Source: Syncephalis plumigaleata (taxonomy: Eukaryota > Zoopagomycota > Zoopagomycetes > Zoopagales > Piptocephalidaceae). From it: a stretch of DNA of 64,000 nt. Location: contig JAIXMF010000006.1 in assembly GCA_025201365.1 (NCBI GenBank), positions 868,001-932,000 on the forward strand, written 5' to 3'. Under the pieces are notes generated by a model. The model was given only the letters and a program-made list of their open reading frames with translations, did no database searches and was not told the origin of the DNA. Both the position numbers and the translations under genes were made by a program. Shown piece after piece: positions 34,451-47,387 of the stretch; position 1 is the stretch's first letter, and the number at the start of each line of letters is the position of its first letter.

Positions 34451-34460
34451 CGTATTTTGA
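34292..34460 (+). repeat. 3'-UTR copy shared with the secreted peptide gene
   Basis: Last exon of the micro-exon gene. It carries the same 3'-UTR as the peptide gene at 21931-22062 (opposite strand), with AATAAA at 34440-34445. The alignment extends back to the two stop codons (TAAGCAGACAAGAC here, TAATCAAACAAGAC there), interrupted here only by the 52-nt intron at 34240-34291. Confidence 0.85.
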
Positions 34461-34791
34461 TCATTCTACAGATAATTAGTAGTAATACAATGATCCATTA
34501 TGCAGCTCAAATAACAAACGGAATAAGTTGACAATGCTTTAGACTAGCAGCAGGTAACAACTCGATGAATATTAATCATTTACATTGGAAGATTCAAATG
34601 GTCAATCCATAAAGATGACTTTTACAAATCAATAAGCCTTTACATCCAAAAAGTAAATAAGAAGGTCAATGCAACAACTGCACCATTATCGTGTTACCGA
34701 CATTGATTGTTTCATTTTACTAATATTTATTTTACCGTAAATCAATATACACACTGCAATCGTTTATAACATACATGTCATAGTAAACTGA
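34461..34791. other. intergenic region between convergent genes
   Basis: About 330 bp of AT-rich sequence between the micro-exon gene and the 3' end of ORC3. Nothing else recognisable. Confidence 0.4.
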
Positions 34792-37700
34792 TTATCCAGT
34801 TCCCCAGTTGAGTCGTTCAACATGATCTGTCTTTCGTTGTGTAGGCTTGATCATACCAAGAAATTGCAATTCAGCCACTGATTGAACAAAGCGCGCACTA
34901 ATATATATATACATTATTGGTATTAATTAATATCGAATTACATGAGATCATAACAGATTTACTTACCGTAATGTCATTGACTCTTCATCTTGCTCGTCAT
35001 TGTCTTCATCGTCATCTTCATCATTATTCGCATCTCCATTGACAATTGATCGATAGGCAACAAACCAATCGTGTAGATTTATCCACCGACCACACTCCAA
35101 GTATAACTGATACAGGATTGATGTATCGGGTTGAGTCGAAAGAATCGATCCTGACTTGTCTTTGCAACAGGCACAGCCAAGATAATGAACAGGCAAGCGT
35201 AGCGCTGTTTGCACAGTGGCACGTAGTTGAGGAGTAAAAGCCTAATAGAACAGCAATATTAGTAAGGGTAAGCATCGTATAGTAATAGCCAATGATTTGC
35301 AGTGTACCTTTTGCAATAAGGATGAAGATGAGAAATAAAGACATTCATAGAGTGTATAATGTGTATGATGAATAAAATCTCGTCTACAATAATGTGACAT
35401 TAGTAATGGTGTTGATAATCATGATTATTTGTTATACTTGCTTGAAGAATGCCTCCAACCAATCGGCCACACTTTTAACGAGCTTGGAGTATTCGACCTC
35501 GGCCGGTTTAGTATCAGCGCGTAGTACAGCAACACTTGATGATGATTTCTGAGTAGTTCGATTCATTTTCTCCCATGGACTTTGTATGACAATCTCGGAT
35601 AGATCTCGTTTCTTGTGTTTGTGCAATGCTCTAAAGTCTTGCTCCACCGTGTCGAGTGTTTTTAGGAAATTATTAATACATTCTAATTCAGCTTTGTGCA
35701 TATCACTATCACTAAACAGATCCTGTACATCTAAAAGAATATTACGAAGTTCCGCGGAATCTACTTGTCTATCAATTAATCATCGAGTATTAGTGAGTGT
35801 TCGATTAACCAGTAATAACTGCCTGTGATGAATATCGAAGCGTTCTTGCCTTCACTTACTGTACTGCTTGACAGGTTTGAGTAACCAAGGGCGAATCGCC
35901 TAAATCTTCCCTTAGAGCAAACATGTGTACAACACGTAGTTCACGTCGTTTGCCCGGTAGTGTGGACAACTGACTCTGTAATGCCAATAAAGTGTGAAAT
36001 GCCACGGCTATCTTGACCCTATGCACGCGTAGTGCTCTAATCCATTTAGGCACGCATACTTTTAGCAAGTAATCATCGTCTTCCAGTAATCTAGCCGCCT
36101 CCAACGGTAATGAATCTAGTGTTTCTACATGTCTATTACCACGATGATCATGATTAATCCTACTATATAGCATAAGAGAGGTGTGTGTAATTACTTTTGA
36201 AATGATGGTTGCATTCGAATCCATTCCGCATGATCCTCGACAAGCCATTCCGCGGCAGTTTCCAAATGACTATTAGGCTGACACGGCATAAAACTTAATG
36301 GATTCGCGTAGAAATGAGCCATTACCGAGTACTAAATGCATTATGCCATTATTATTATTATTTCTTCATTAGCCTATTCATTGCATGCTTACATGTAACG
36401 TGTTAATCACCGAGTCAACAGACAAATTGTGCAATGTGAATCGATCCAGTATCAAATTGAATGGCGCTAATCCTAGTTGAAAGCCATAATCACCCGAGAT
36501 AAACAGCTGCATCATTTCGTTAATAGAGTAATAATAAGAAAGTGAATCTATCTCACAATCACTTACATGATCCACCAAGCTATTAACACACTCATTGGCT
36601 TCTTGTAGTTTAAACTTTTCCGTTCTTAACAAACATAGTGCCGAGAATGTCAATGATTGATGTACCGCCTCCATCGATGTTGCTATTCCAAACACGAATA
36701 CAAAGGGTAATCTATCCGTATATTCACTAATAGTAATTCCATTCAGTGTCATTGTACCTATATATCTATCCATTTACATCTTCATTTACTTACCTGCAAA
36801 CAGTAATAATATCATGTAATACTGTAGTGTCAAAGCTTTCAAAATCCTGGAATATTACTACTAATTGTGATGCATCCTCTATATTATCACATCAGTATCC
36901 ATTATTATTACTAATATACATCATCTAATTACTAACCTTTAACCAAATGCTCATACCACGCAAGCAATGTATGAATATCGAAATCAGACATTCGACTTTT
37001 CCTTGGCTATATTGTACAATGAATGATTAGTCTATGCACACATTCTAGTCAATTTATTTCTCTCTCTCTCTTTCTACTTACTTTATCATGTAAGACAAAT
37101 TCAGATATTGGATCATCCTAATCATATATGAAATGTTAGTGAATAATGACTAGTATAACATATCTTACTACCTCATTCCTATCAGGTTCTAGTGACATCA
37201 TTTCTTCTTCTTCTATATCCGCATCATCATCTATTTCATTATTGTCCTCCATTGGTGTATTAATAAATTGTGCAATGATGGATCGCATTGCTGAACGGAT
37301 ATCATGACATGATGCAGCTCGTAATAATGCCACATAATGACCTGGACTCTTAATGCCAAGAGTCGACGGACGTGTTAGCGTGTCAGCCATACGACCAAAT
37401 ATTAGATTATGATCTGGAATATTGATTCCTAATATGTATAACATTAGATTACAAAGTAAATGCTTGCTATCAATCTACTATTCCTTACCTGCAAACACTA
37501 ATGCTGTCGGTATTTCATGTCTAGGCAATGATATAGCACTAATGAATAATAAGTGATTAGAGATTATATGTAATAATAATAGTTATACTAGTAGTTACTT
37601 TGTATTGTTTGATGCTTGATATGCTCTGTCGGTGAAATGAACCAATGCTTCAAATGTAGTACTTTGTGCATCTTGTATGATAGACTATAGTATGAAGAGT

Positions 37701-38140
37701 ACGTTAACATTATGACATACTACATTATATCTATGAAATATACCTCGAGTACCGTGTGTACTTCATGCCATACTTGTTTAAACGATTCATGTCGTTGTTG
37801 CATACACACTAACGGCTCATCACCATCGAATAGTCGACAGAATCCATTATAGTTCTCTATCTCTACCATAGATTCGTCTATCCTCAATAATAATAGTAAT
37901 AACTATTAGTGCACTATACACTTGTTATGTATATTCAAAGTATACCTGTTGATTTCGAGGAGATTATCGTATTCTTCGGTCTACCACGACGATTAACACC
38001 ACGCTTCACTGTCTCAGGTGTTGTATCTGACGGCAACACAACAAAACATGCCTACTATGTCTATTACATACTATGTCTATATTGCTATTACTTTGTCTAA
38101 TTACCTCAGTTAGTGATTCAAATGTATCAAGATCAGTCAT
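34792..38140 (-). CDS. ORC3: origin recognition complex subunit 3
   Basis: Minus-strand gene with more than ten short introns; ATG 38140, TAA 34794-34792. ORC3 is part of the six-subunit complex that marks replication origins in the nucleus and loads MCM helicase. Matches to ORC3 run along its length: near the N-terminus ACFVVLPSD and a basic segment RRGRPKN; then [18 protein letters not shown]; the ATPase-like centre [20 protein letters not shown]; and the C-terminal winged helix [47 protein letters not shown]. The Asp/Glu-rich stretch [15 protein letters not shown] lies between the last helices. ORC3 is an inactive AAA-like subunit and no Walker motif is expected. It converges with the micro-exon gene. 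Confidence 0.9.
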
Positions 38141-38507
38141 AGTGTAGACGTGATAATAATAGTGAAAGGATAAAAACAAATAAGAGGATTAGAAATGTTT
38201 TTTCTTCTATTACATATATCACATATTATAATCAATTAGGGATTAACAATGATGAACATTCATGTTCATTTCTATTACTCTCTGTTTATTATCTAATAAT
38301 ATTCACTTATGATATACTAGTATTGATCTTCTAATCGCATCAATTTCATTAATGATATACTACAGGCATCTATACGTAGACATGTCTATATGATAGTTAG
38401 TATTATTAATGAACATATAGAATAATGATTGTTATTACCTGCCACAATTCCTATTTATAAATGAATGAGTAAGAGAAATAGTTAGTATTATATGGATGTT
38501 ATAGTAG
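38141..38507. other. spacer between ORC3 and the SfsA-like gene
   Basis: About 370 bp, AT-rich. It may include a last exon of the SfsA-like gene, because a donor GTAAGT overlaps that gene's stop and an acceptor-like ATAG occurs near 38450. No other coding signal seen. Confidence 0.35.
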
Positions 38508-39809
38508 TTAGATACTTACTACACCTGCTGTAATGGCTGCTTGTGCTGCATCTGAGATAGTTTTATTACGAGCAGTAGCAGGTGGTCGTTTAAACGGTAA
38601 TGCATCATACATGAAACAAAGCAATAAACGAGCAGAACTATTGGGATGACTTGATTGTAGATCGGCTAATTCACCGAAATGCTAGTAGATTGTATCATTT
38701 AGTGTAAGTATTTTTACTAGTTATTACTTATTAATGCAATCTACCTTTACAAGTCGTTCAACATTAGCCAATGGCTTTGTATTCTTACGATAATTTGGAT
38801 GATCTTGACATGGTAAATAGATTAATGGTGTCTACAGCAATACAGCCAATGGTTTAATAGTAACATAAATACATTTCTAATCAACTTACTTTTACTTCAA
38901 TATAGGTTCGTTGATCGACTACAAAGTCCAATTTACTCTTTCCCACTTTACATTCCCGTTGTATTGTAGATGGTTGCCATTCATTCGAATTGTCTAATAG
39001 ATTAATCATAGTAAATAATACAAGATCTACATCAGCGTAATAATAATAACACACACCATGATTGAGCATTGTATTAAGATCACCATTACGCATAAATTGT
39101 TCAACAAATCGATTAGCTCGATTCTGATTAATACCAATCCATTGCATCTGATCCTGTGGTGTATCGATGGTATCTAATGAGATAGCCTCTACACTATGAA
39201 TTATATAACAAATTAGTAGATTAGAAGGGTAAGTATAATGAATATGAGTATCTATATTCAAAAGTGATACTTGCGTAAATGATGTAGCTCGTTTGGTGGT
39301 CACCACACTCTTTGTTCCTTTAGATGCCTTATACCGTTTATTAGATGTTACTGGTAATGGTAACAATTCATGATCTGATTGCGAGAGTAAACATGGAATA
39401 TTAGTGAACTCTAAATCACCTATTCGTCCAGTACCTAAGTAACACATTCTATAAGCAATCTATTATAACAACAACTCGTGGAATACTCGTTAACTTACAT
39501 GGACAATGACAAAGTTGTACATCGTCATATCCCGGTATGAGTGCGTGCATAATAAATCGATTTGGCCTAGTCAATATGAGTATATATATATGTAGATATA
39601 CAATGAGATAAATCCTACCGTTTAACAATAGTACCATAGATAAGTGGTCGTGTAAATGTTAAACGCGCTAATGGCGCAGTAGTTCTCCATGTATTATTAT
39701 ACATATTATTATCGTTCAATAATAATGAGGACTGTGAAGGTGTATTCACTTGTGTTGTCTTCTCCTGTTCTTGTTCCTTGTCTGAATGGCTTCTCTTTCG
39801 TAGTAGCAT
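38508..39809 (-). CDS. SfsA-family protein (DNA-binding/nuclease-like)
   Basis: Minus strand, at least five exons; ATG 39809, probable stop TAA 38510-38508. The order of SfsA motifs is intact: LARLTFTRPLIYGTIVKR, PNRFIMHALIPGYDDVQLCH followed across an intron by CPCTGRIGDLEF (the position of the bacterial CxNTG segment), then WIGINQNRANRFVEQF, then the PD-(D/E)xK-like core KSKLDFVVDQRTYIEVK, and at the end VERLVK, HFGELADLQSS, ARLLLCFMYDALPFKRP and ISDAAQAAITAGV. SfsA was named for sugar-fermentation stimulation in E. coli; the fold suggests a nuclease or nucleic-acid-binding function. Fungal-type introns interrupt it, so it is a resident nuclear gene and not contamination. A Ser/Lys-rich insert (KASKGTKSVVTTKRATS) is not typical. 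The C-terminal end is uncertain because a donor overlaps the stop. Confidence 0.75.
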
Positions 39810-40037
39810 ACTTTTATTATAATAAATATACAACTTGCTTATAACTATGCTTATATTGAATAAAGCTACAAGGATAAAAGTAAAGAAGCAATTAGTATAT
39901 TAATGGGAAATAAGTCGATTGTTATAATGAATGATGCGGTGACTCAATTGTAGTTTTTCTCCTTCCACTTTGATTATTATTTATTGTATCGCGTGTTTTT
40001 TTTCTTTACTACTTGGTACATTTCAATCTCTACGATC

Positions 40038-40965
40038 ATGTCGTTCTCTCCACTATTACGACGTGCTATTACGCAACGAGTTACTGGTGCACTATGTCCC
40101 GTTACTAACTGCTATGTGAAACGGTAAGTACACCGACTATTTACTAGTATTATCGTGATCGTGTATTAATAACAACTCAACTATTAGTGGTTTAGCTACA
40201 ACCACCAAGGAAGCAACGACTAATCAGACTGAAATTGATTCAATCTATTATGGTAAGCACGTCTATTCTAGTGGTATATCGTGATAGGTACATGTTAACA
40301 AGCGTGTTTACTTAGAACCTGAACGTATTCCAACCACACACGATCATGTTGTTTGTAATCTTCATTTCCGTTCCTTTTCACCTAATGTCATGGATTTCTA
40401 CATGGATTTCACGCGCCGTGTAGCTGCAGCTTTTGGTATTCCATGCTCTGGCACTGTTTACCTACCCACCAAGACTGAGAAATGGACGGTATTACGCTCG
40501 CCATTTGTTCATAAGAAAGCGCAGGAAAATTTTGAACGTAAACATCATAAGCGTCTACTTCAACTGAAAGACGCCAGTCCCGAAACTATCGGTCGTCTAC
40601 TAGCCTATATCGAACGAACATGTCCCGCGGGTATTGGTGTCAAGGTCACCACTTGGGAACACGAGTCACTCGGTGTGGGCAAGCGTATGGGAGCACAGGT
40701 TGAAGATGAACTACGTAGTGCGGAGAGTGGTCTTATTGGAAATCAAGCTGCTGCTAATAGTTATATTAACGAGATGATCAACAAATTCGATGTTGATACC
40801 GGTGGTAAAGGCAATATATCCATCGATATGACATCTAATACAGTTAAGATTGACGACACGGAACAAACAAAGACATCCGATAAATCGATAGAGCAGCCAT
40901 CTGCAGATACGACTACCGAGACAACATTGGATCAGAATGCGAGTAAACCTAATCCCTTACAATAA
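40038..40965 (+). CDS. mitochondrial small ribosomal subunit protein uS10m
   Basis: Exons 40038-40123, 40188-40252 and 40316-40965; 266 residues. The first exon, MSFSPLLRRAITQRV, is a mitochondrial presequence. The uS10 domain reads CNLHFRSFSPNVMDFYMDFT, RRVAAAFGIPCSGTVYLPTK, EKWTVLRSPFVHKKAQENFE and RRKHHKRLLQL-like basic end, matching Rsm10/MRPS10. It helps build the 3' domain of the mitoribosomal small subunit. A 100-residue C-terminal extension (TTWEHESLGVGKRMG, later Thr/Asp/Lys-rich) is longer than usual. Divergent from the SfsA-like gene with 228 bp between starts. Confidence 0.88.
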
Positions 40966-41112
40966 CTTACTAAAAATAAATAGATTTACTACACTCATTG
41001 GAATACTCTTGTATATATCAAACAAATCAAAATTCAATTTATTCCACTCGTGATCAGCACATTGCTTATTGTCATAAAGCAATACAGTCTCCATTAACTA
41101 CTACTAGTAGTG

Positions 41113-42324
41113 TTACTCTTCTTCCGATTCTTCCTCGGATTCCTCTTCCGCTTGTTGTAGCCAGACTAGGAATGGTTCTGCCGCTGCACGAACCTTCTTG
41201 CTAACACTTCGTTCGACGTAGCGACGACTAGGCTTGGATCCCCATTTGAGCACTACCTTCTCCTCGATGATATCCTCATCGTAAAGGACCTTCAATACTG
41301 CCGGTAATTTAGGCATGAGATCCGGGTATTTGTTACCTACTAGACGTTCAATGCCACCTAGCAGTGATTTCTGTGCTTTCTCGTTCGACACGAATTCACG
41401 AAGTAATGGTGCACGTTTGCGTACTTGTTGCACTAGTTTCTCGTTAAAGACGACTTGAACCAGTACAACAACAACACGATGCTTGCCAAATACATTCATT
41501 TCCTTGGCCTTTTCAATGATTTGCTCATCATTCCAGTCGGGATTCTTCTCGACTTCCTCGCCAAATCGATCATATACCGTTGGACCGGAACTACCCTCAT
41601 CGTCATCGTCATCGTCGTCATCCTCTCCCAACACTAAGGCAGTGCTAATGGATGATTCCAAGGCACGCATACGTTGTGCTTGAGCCTCTTCACTCACATC
41701 AACCGCCCAGTCATCATCGTCGGCAATGGCAGCGGGTGCTGCCGGTAGAGCTGCCGCCTCTTCACGAATACGACGAGTAAGTTCGTCGTCAGAATCTTCA
41801 CCGTCTTCGGGTGAACCATTGCCTGCATCATCACTGCCGCCCTTCTTGCCCTTACGCTTCTTGCCGCCTGTGCTGCTGGCAGTTGGCGGTGGGTTCTTGA
41901 TGATGAATGGCACCAGACGATGTCGCATGTCAATATCGGTACGTTGACCGCACGCCTTGCAATCGCGAACAATCGTGCCATCCTTGTTGAAAATCAAATC
42001 GGTTTCCGGATTCTTGCATTCACCGCACAGAACAAATCGCGTGATAAATCCATCGAGTAGCGATTGAAGCTTACCGGCCTCATGCGCACCGTTTACGATA
42101 TAACGCTCGTTCTTCGAGTCATACTTGGTTTGAGCACCTAGCTCGCAACCGAAATACTTGCATGGATACATGGGTGGCCGACTAAGCGACTTGCCGATGG
42201 CTGCCATATTGGGAATAACAGTCTTAATACCGTTGCCTTTACCTTCGACCTTGGCTAGAAGGCGTGGCATCTTGTACCGATAGAAGGAGTCCTTTACATC
42301 GGAACGAATATTCATAGTCGCCAT
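41113..42324 (-). CDS. TIF5: translation initiation factor eIF5
   Basis: Intronless, 403 residues, ATG 42324, stop at 41113. eIF5 is the GTPase-activating protein for eIF2 in the 48S complex. The GAP domain is nearly invariant: FYRYKMPRLLAKVEGKGNG, with the Arg of FYRYK (residue 16) as the catalytic arginine. KYFGCELGAQTKYD and the C2-C2 zinc finger FVLCGECKNPE and DCKACGQR follow. A Lys-rich linker (TGGKKRKGKKGG) and an acidic segment lead to the C-terminal W2/HEAT domain, ending with the aromatic-acidic boxes PFLVWLQQAEEESEEESEEE that bind eIF2-beta and eIF3. An in-frame Met at residue 4 is an alternative start. Confidence 0.95.
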   Translation of the reverse strand: MATMNIRSDVKDSFYRYKMPRLLAKVEGKGNGIKTVIPNMAAIGKSLSRPPMYPCKYFGCELGAQTKYDSKNERYIVNGAHEAGKLQSLLDGFITRFVLCGECKNPETDLIFNKDGTIVRDCKACGQRTDIDMRHRLVPFIIKNPPPTASSTGGKKRKGKKGGSDDAGNGSPEDGEDSDDELTRRIREEAAALPAAPAAIADDDDWAVDVSEEAQAQRMRALESSISTALVLGEDDDDDDDDEGSSGPTVYDRFGEEVEKNPDWNDEQIIEKAKEMNVFGKHRVVVVLVQVVFNEKLVQQVRKRAPLLREFVSNEKAQKSLLGGIERLVGNKYPDLMPKLPAVLKVLYDEDIIEEKVVLKWGSKPSRRYVERSVSKKVRAAAEPFLVWLQQAEEESEEESEEE

Positions 42325-43204
42325 TTTGTTGGATGTAGTATGCTTGTTATAGTATCAATCACAGCTGTAAAAGTCGAGAAAATCGCAGCGATAGCGGTAA
42401 TATTGGTGTTGTTGTTGTTAATGTGAATAATGGTGGCAGCAGCGAAGGCAGAATAGCAATGACGAAGCGTATTTCGTGTAGTGAAAAGGTAGAGACACGG
42501 TGGGTCCAGCAAGTGACTTGTTATTACTTCTTACGTTTGATAGAACGGCGTCGGCGCTTACTACAAGATTGTTTCAGCGTCGTCGTCAGGTGTATAAAGG
42601 TTGTTGGACGGGAATACAACATGAACAAGCAGCAGCGCTGGCTGACTATAGGAAGAAGACAAGGTAAGTAAAAAACGAATAATAACAAGGTGAGGGAGTA
42701 CTTGCAGTAAGTGTGTGGCAATCAAACGATAGATCTCAATAAACGACAATGACAACAAATCAAATAGTCTGGATTGCAAATCAAAGTATATGAGTAAGGG
42801 AATATATCCTAGATGAGTGACAATACACGCGTACTAGGTGTAGAATAGCTGATGACTGATCGCGATTCAACTACAAATCAAAGTGGGATGTCAGTGTTGT
42901 GTTGTGGTGGTGGTGAACACGGTAGTTTAACAGTAAAAAAATAAGAAAGAAAGAAAGAAAGAAAGAGAAGAAAAAAGTTTGATCAAGTAGAATATGGATG
43001 TGATGATGCAGATGCTTATAATGATGATGTGGGTGTACGCTGTTATAGAGACAAGTATGGTAATTTTTTCACTTTTTGATCCCGGAAAAAAAGAAACCTC
43101 ATTAGTTTAGAACTGGCAGATTAGTTATAGTGATCATTGATTGGCGGGATAATGTATGACTACTGTTTATTAAAAGACAGATTATCGAGAAAACCTTATT
43201 AATT
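42325..43204. other. intergenic region eIF5 to NOC1
   Basis: About 880 bp. An AAAG microsatellite lies at about 42945-42966. A tiny plus-strand frame (about 42620-42750, MNKQQRWLTIGRRQ, followed by a GTAAGT donor) is open, but I cannot support it as a gene. The segment should contain the eIF5 promoter. Confidence 0.4.
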
Positions 43205-46200
43205 CTATTCATCCATATCGTCTGTTGCATTCTGTTCAATGAGATGAGCGTAATCATCAAATGATGCAAATGTAGGCAGTTCAGTTTTACGACGTTTCTT
43301 GCGTGATTGTTCTATATGTATTAATACATCATTGTATGTTAGATCAAGAAGTAAACTAGTTCAATATATATGTTTGCTACTTACGTTGATTCTCATCATC
43401 AATCGTTTCACCTCCTTCTGTATCATCATCGTCCTCCTCCTCTTCTTCTCCTTGACTCATTGCATCTTCACTGTCATCCTCATCACTCCATAATGTGGCC
43501 AGTTCAGCATCTGATCCATTAATGCTTACATCCTCATCCTCATCTTCATCTTCTTCCACTTCTTGTTCTACTTGATCACTATCATCATCTTCCATTAATT
43601 TGGCAAATGCTGCTTCTTCATCGTCATCTAGATCATCATCATCATCGCCATCTAGATCACCACCGCCATTAGGAAGACCACGACGTAGTTCAGATGGCAT
43701 ATCACGTTGCATGGCAGACCACACATCGTCTTCATCAAGTTCCTCGTCATCTTCACCGAGTGATACATCATCAACATCAATGTCATCATCGTCATTATCA
43801 TCACTGCCATTGTCCTCGTCGTCACTATCCACTGGACGATGACCAAGAATGGCTGCTTCAATATCTGCATCAGAGAATTCGTCATCATCATCACCGGTGC
43901 GTTTACGTTTCTTATCCTTGTTCGTTTGACGACGATTGCTCTCCTCTTGTCGAGCCTTAAAGAATTTGTGGAAGAATAGTTCGTCTGCTTTGATGTCCGT
44001 TTGCTTCAAGAATTGCTCGCTATTCACGGCCAATTCATCAGACATCATGCCTGACTGACGCTGCCATACGAATACACCCGATGAGAGATGATCGCGTTCT
44101 GCCGGTTGCATAATGGAGGCACCGCGTGATACAATACCACTATTATTGCTGGTTGCCTTCTTGGGATTACGATAAACGAATCGATCCAAAAAGTGCGATA
44201 ACGTATGCAAATGTAACTGAGGCATCTCTGTGATACGTTCACCTTCCAGTAAACATTGGACATGATGGGAAAGGGAAGGATGGTAGTGTTTCGACAATAA
44301 TGCCTATAGTATATACGCGTATTAATAAATGGCATACTACTAACAGTACTACTAAGAGTACTTACCAATTCCCATAAACAGCTGTAATCAGCACCGCTGT
44401 AACGTGGATCTCGTTTGCGTCCATCGTATTTACAAGTGGTCTTGTTAGATGTTGATGATGCATTAGTATTACGTGGTGTATCTTCATTTTCATTATTGAT
44501 CACTTGATCGGTGGACATTTCTTGTTGTTGCTGTTGCTGCTTGTCCTCTTCACCATCATCGACATCGGTAAAGTGTTCATCTTGATCATCATCTTCTGGT
44601 TGGGTGATCATCATTTTAAGACCAGGTGCTTCCGTCATAAGCTATGATGATAATAATGAAGAGTGTTACAATTAATCAATATATACATATACAGCATGTA
44701 TGTATTTGCTTACCTCAGATATCAAGAATAAGGCACCACAACCAAATGGTGCTTGTTGATAGGCAGTTGTTTGACCGAGTCGTTTAATAAATGATTTAAC
44801 TCTTGTCGAGACTTGATCCTCCTTTAGCGCTCGGTAAAGTAGATTCAAATACATGGCCTGTTTAGATGAGCCTGCCAATCGACTATCCAATAGTGACTCA
44901 TACAATACACGATAGAATCGATCGGATACTGCCTAGTGGATTGCACATTGCATCATCGTTGTTATAATAAATAATCATGAATCAACTCATTAGTCTCTTA
45001 CCTGTTTGGCCACCGAGGTCTGATAGATAAGTTTGAGTGCTTGTACGACCACATTGAAAGTGCCCGTGTGTGCTACTCTAAACAAAGTATCTAGATGATT
45101 CTCATAGCTAATTATGAAATAGTATCATCGTATTAGTTATTCTTGTTCGTACTATTTTATAACATATATACATAAGTATATATATGTGTTCACTTACACA
45201 TCATCGGCTACTTTAGCGAATGGAAAAGCACGATTAACACCGGTCAACACTTGAGCAACCATTTTAGTTTCAATCGCTATTCTGGATTGTGCACTCTCCT
45301 CCGCCTTTCGTTCTCGTTCAAGCTGTTTCCTATTCTTCTTGGCGGCTCCCTTCTTGTTTCCTTGTGATTTACCATCATTGTTAGCAGTGGCAGATCCACC
45401 GCGTAGTTGACCATCTTGCTGCTGTTTAAGTAATTTACGGAAATAGACAAAGTAAAGATCTACCAGTCGATTGGCTGCTTCCGTATCACTTCGCGTCAAT
45501 ATCACTTGATTCAACGTGACAATGGCATAGTATTGCGCCATAGGATCAGGAGAATGAACGAGGAATTCCTCAATGGCACGAATCACCACTAATTTCATAT
45601 TAGGATGTTGAATGAAGAGCTGTAACAACATATGACTCGCTTTGGATGCCACCTTCTTCTCGCGATCACCCTAATTACATATATATATATATAAATATAT
45701 AGTTTAGTAATACTGACAATTACTACAATCATTTTATACTTACCAATTTGTTCACTAATAATCGTAGTAAATTCTGTTCTTGCTCAGGTTTTGCTGATAA
45801 TAAATCCAACATATAACCAATCATATTTAATTTAATATGCATTAATGTATCATGCGATAATTCCTAGATGTTGTACACTAGTTAGATAAATGATCATGTT
45901 CACTAATAATGTTCACTTACTTCAATTACTTGAAGGAATTCATAATAATATTTCTTTAAATAATCTTCAAACCACCATAAAGCAAGATGTTTCGATGTCA
46001 CCTTGGGATGATTAATAGGTTGATCACAGAAATAGCTAATAGTAATAAATCAATCAATCAATATAGAGAATGAACATGTAAACAGTAAGCAACTTACACA
46101 AGTTTACGATCAGGTAAGCCTGAATTCGTAAAAAAGTCCTTCATACTAGCAATGGTCATGACTGCCTCTTTCCTACTCTTCTTACGACACATTGTTAAAA

Positions 46201-47387
46201 GTGATGCAAATGTTTTAACAGCATGCACCGGTGACTCTTGTATGAGCAATGTCAATGCTGACACTTTATCGGTAAGAGTACCGGATTTGAGTAAGGTACG
46301 TAAGAAGGTGCGATCTTTACCACCTAGAGATGATCGTGCCTCATAAAGTTCAGCATCATCTTCAACTAGCTTTTGCGCTTTCTCCAATAAACTAGCCACT
46401 TGTGACTCTGATGGTTTAGACAAAGGTTTAGCCGTTGACTCCAATGATGGTAACGTTATTTGATGCCAGAATGAATTTGCTTCAATCAACTAGTAAATAA
46501 GGAGTAGACAATATAAATATATTAGGATAACTAGCATACTCAATAATAATGATAACAATACTTACTAGTTTAGATTTACCACTATCTTTAATAGATGTTT
46601 CCTTCATTACTTTTACGAGTTCCTCCTCTTCCTCCTCTTCTTCGACATTATCTTCCTCTTCCTCTTCCTCGTCTTCACTTGCATTATCAGTAACTGTTGA
46701 CCATTGTGCAACCTTTTTAGAGTTGTTCAATCCCAATTCCTTTAACATATTTCCAATCTCTCCAGATAGTTTCTATAGTAATATTCATGAGTATACATGA
46801 TGGTTATCATGCCATTATTCTATACTTACCTTATCCTCTTGTGCATCAGGTACAAATCCTTCATCAGCTGATATTGCACCATCATCTAACAATGAGAAAT
46901 CATCTTCATCACCGCCAAGTGCAATAATTTCCGATAATAGCGGATTAGATTTGGCATCTACCGTCTTTCCTTGCTTGTTATTGACGAGTTTACCATTCAT
47001 AGATTGTTGCGAATTAGACTTTGCTTTACTATTGCTGTTGTTGTTGTTACTGTTGTTGCTGAATGGCTTATTCGTAGATTTATCTTTAGACTTGAATGGT
47101 GCTTTTGTCGGCTTGTTACTCGATGGTTTCGCATTCTCCACTTTCGTTACTTTTGATTGCTGTATCGACTTTGTCGACTCCACTCCATTAGTAACAGACT
47201 TCGTATCCGTCATCGAATTGGACTTCTTCAAAGTATCCTTCTTGCCTCGTTTCGCACTGGCTGCCTTACGAGCTGCTTTGTCGGCACTTGCATCTAATTG
47301 AAGATTTGCCGTAGCACCTTCCTTTTGTTCCCGTATCTTCTTCTTGGCCAACGCCATTTTACGCTCTAATTCCTTTGCATCCAACAT
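43205..47387 (-). CDS. MAK21: ribosome biogenesis factor NOC1/Mak21/CEBPZ
   Basis: Minus strand, about ten exons; ATG 47387, TAG 43207-43205. A nucleolar HEAT-repeat protein that with Noc2 escorts early pre-60S particles. The N-terminus is basic and low complexity (LERKMALAKKKIREQKEG, then KKSNSMTDTK and Asn/Ser runs), then an acidic region. The conserved body has FWHQITLPSLES, LKSGTLTDKVSALTLLIQE, ALTMCRKKSRKEA-like segment, IEEFLVHSPDPMAQYYAIV, LYRALKEDQVSTRVKSFIKR, YSGADYSCLWELV, HYHPSLSHHVQCLLEGERI, HFLDRFVYRNPKKA and FFHKFFKARQEES, all in the CBF/Mak21 order. The C-terminus is a long Asp/Glu run and ends with a basic patch KKRRKTELPTFASF and ATDDMDE. Start chosen at the first ATG of the open frame; no upstream exon is evident. 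Confidence 0.92.

Noticed and set aside
42840-42900. Possible C/D-box snoRNA (GCTGATGACTGA)
   Set aside because: A C-like and a D-like box are present, but there is no convincing terminal stem or paired second boxes.
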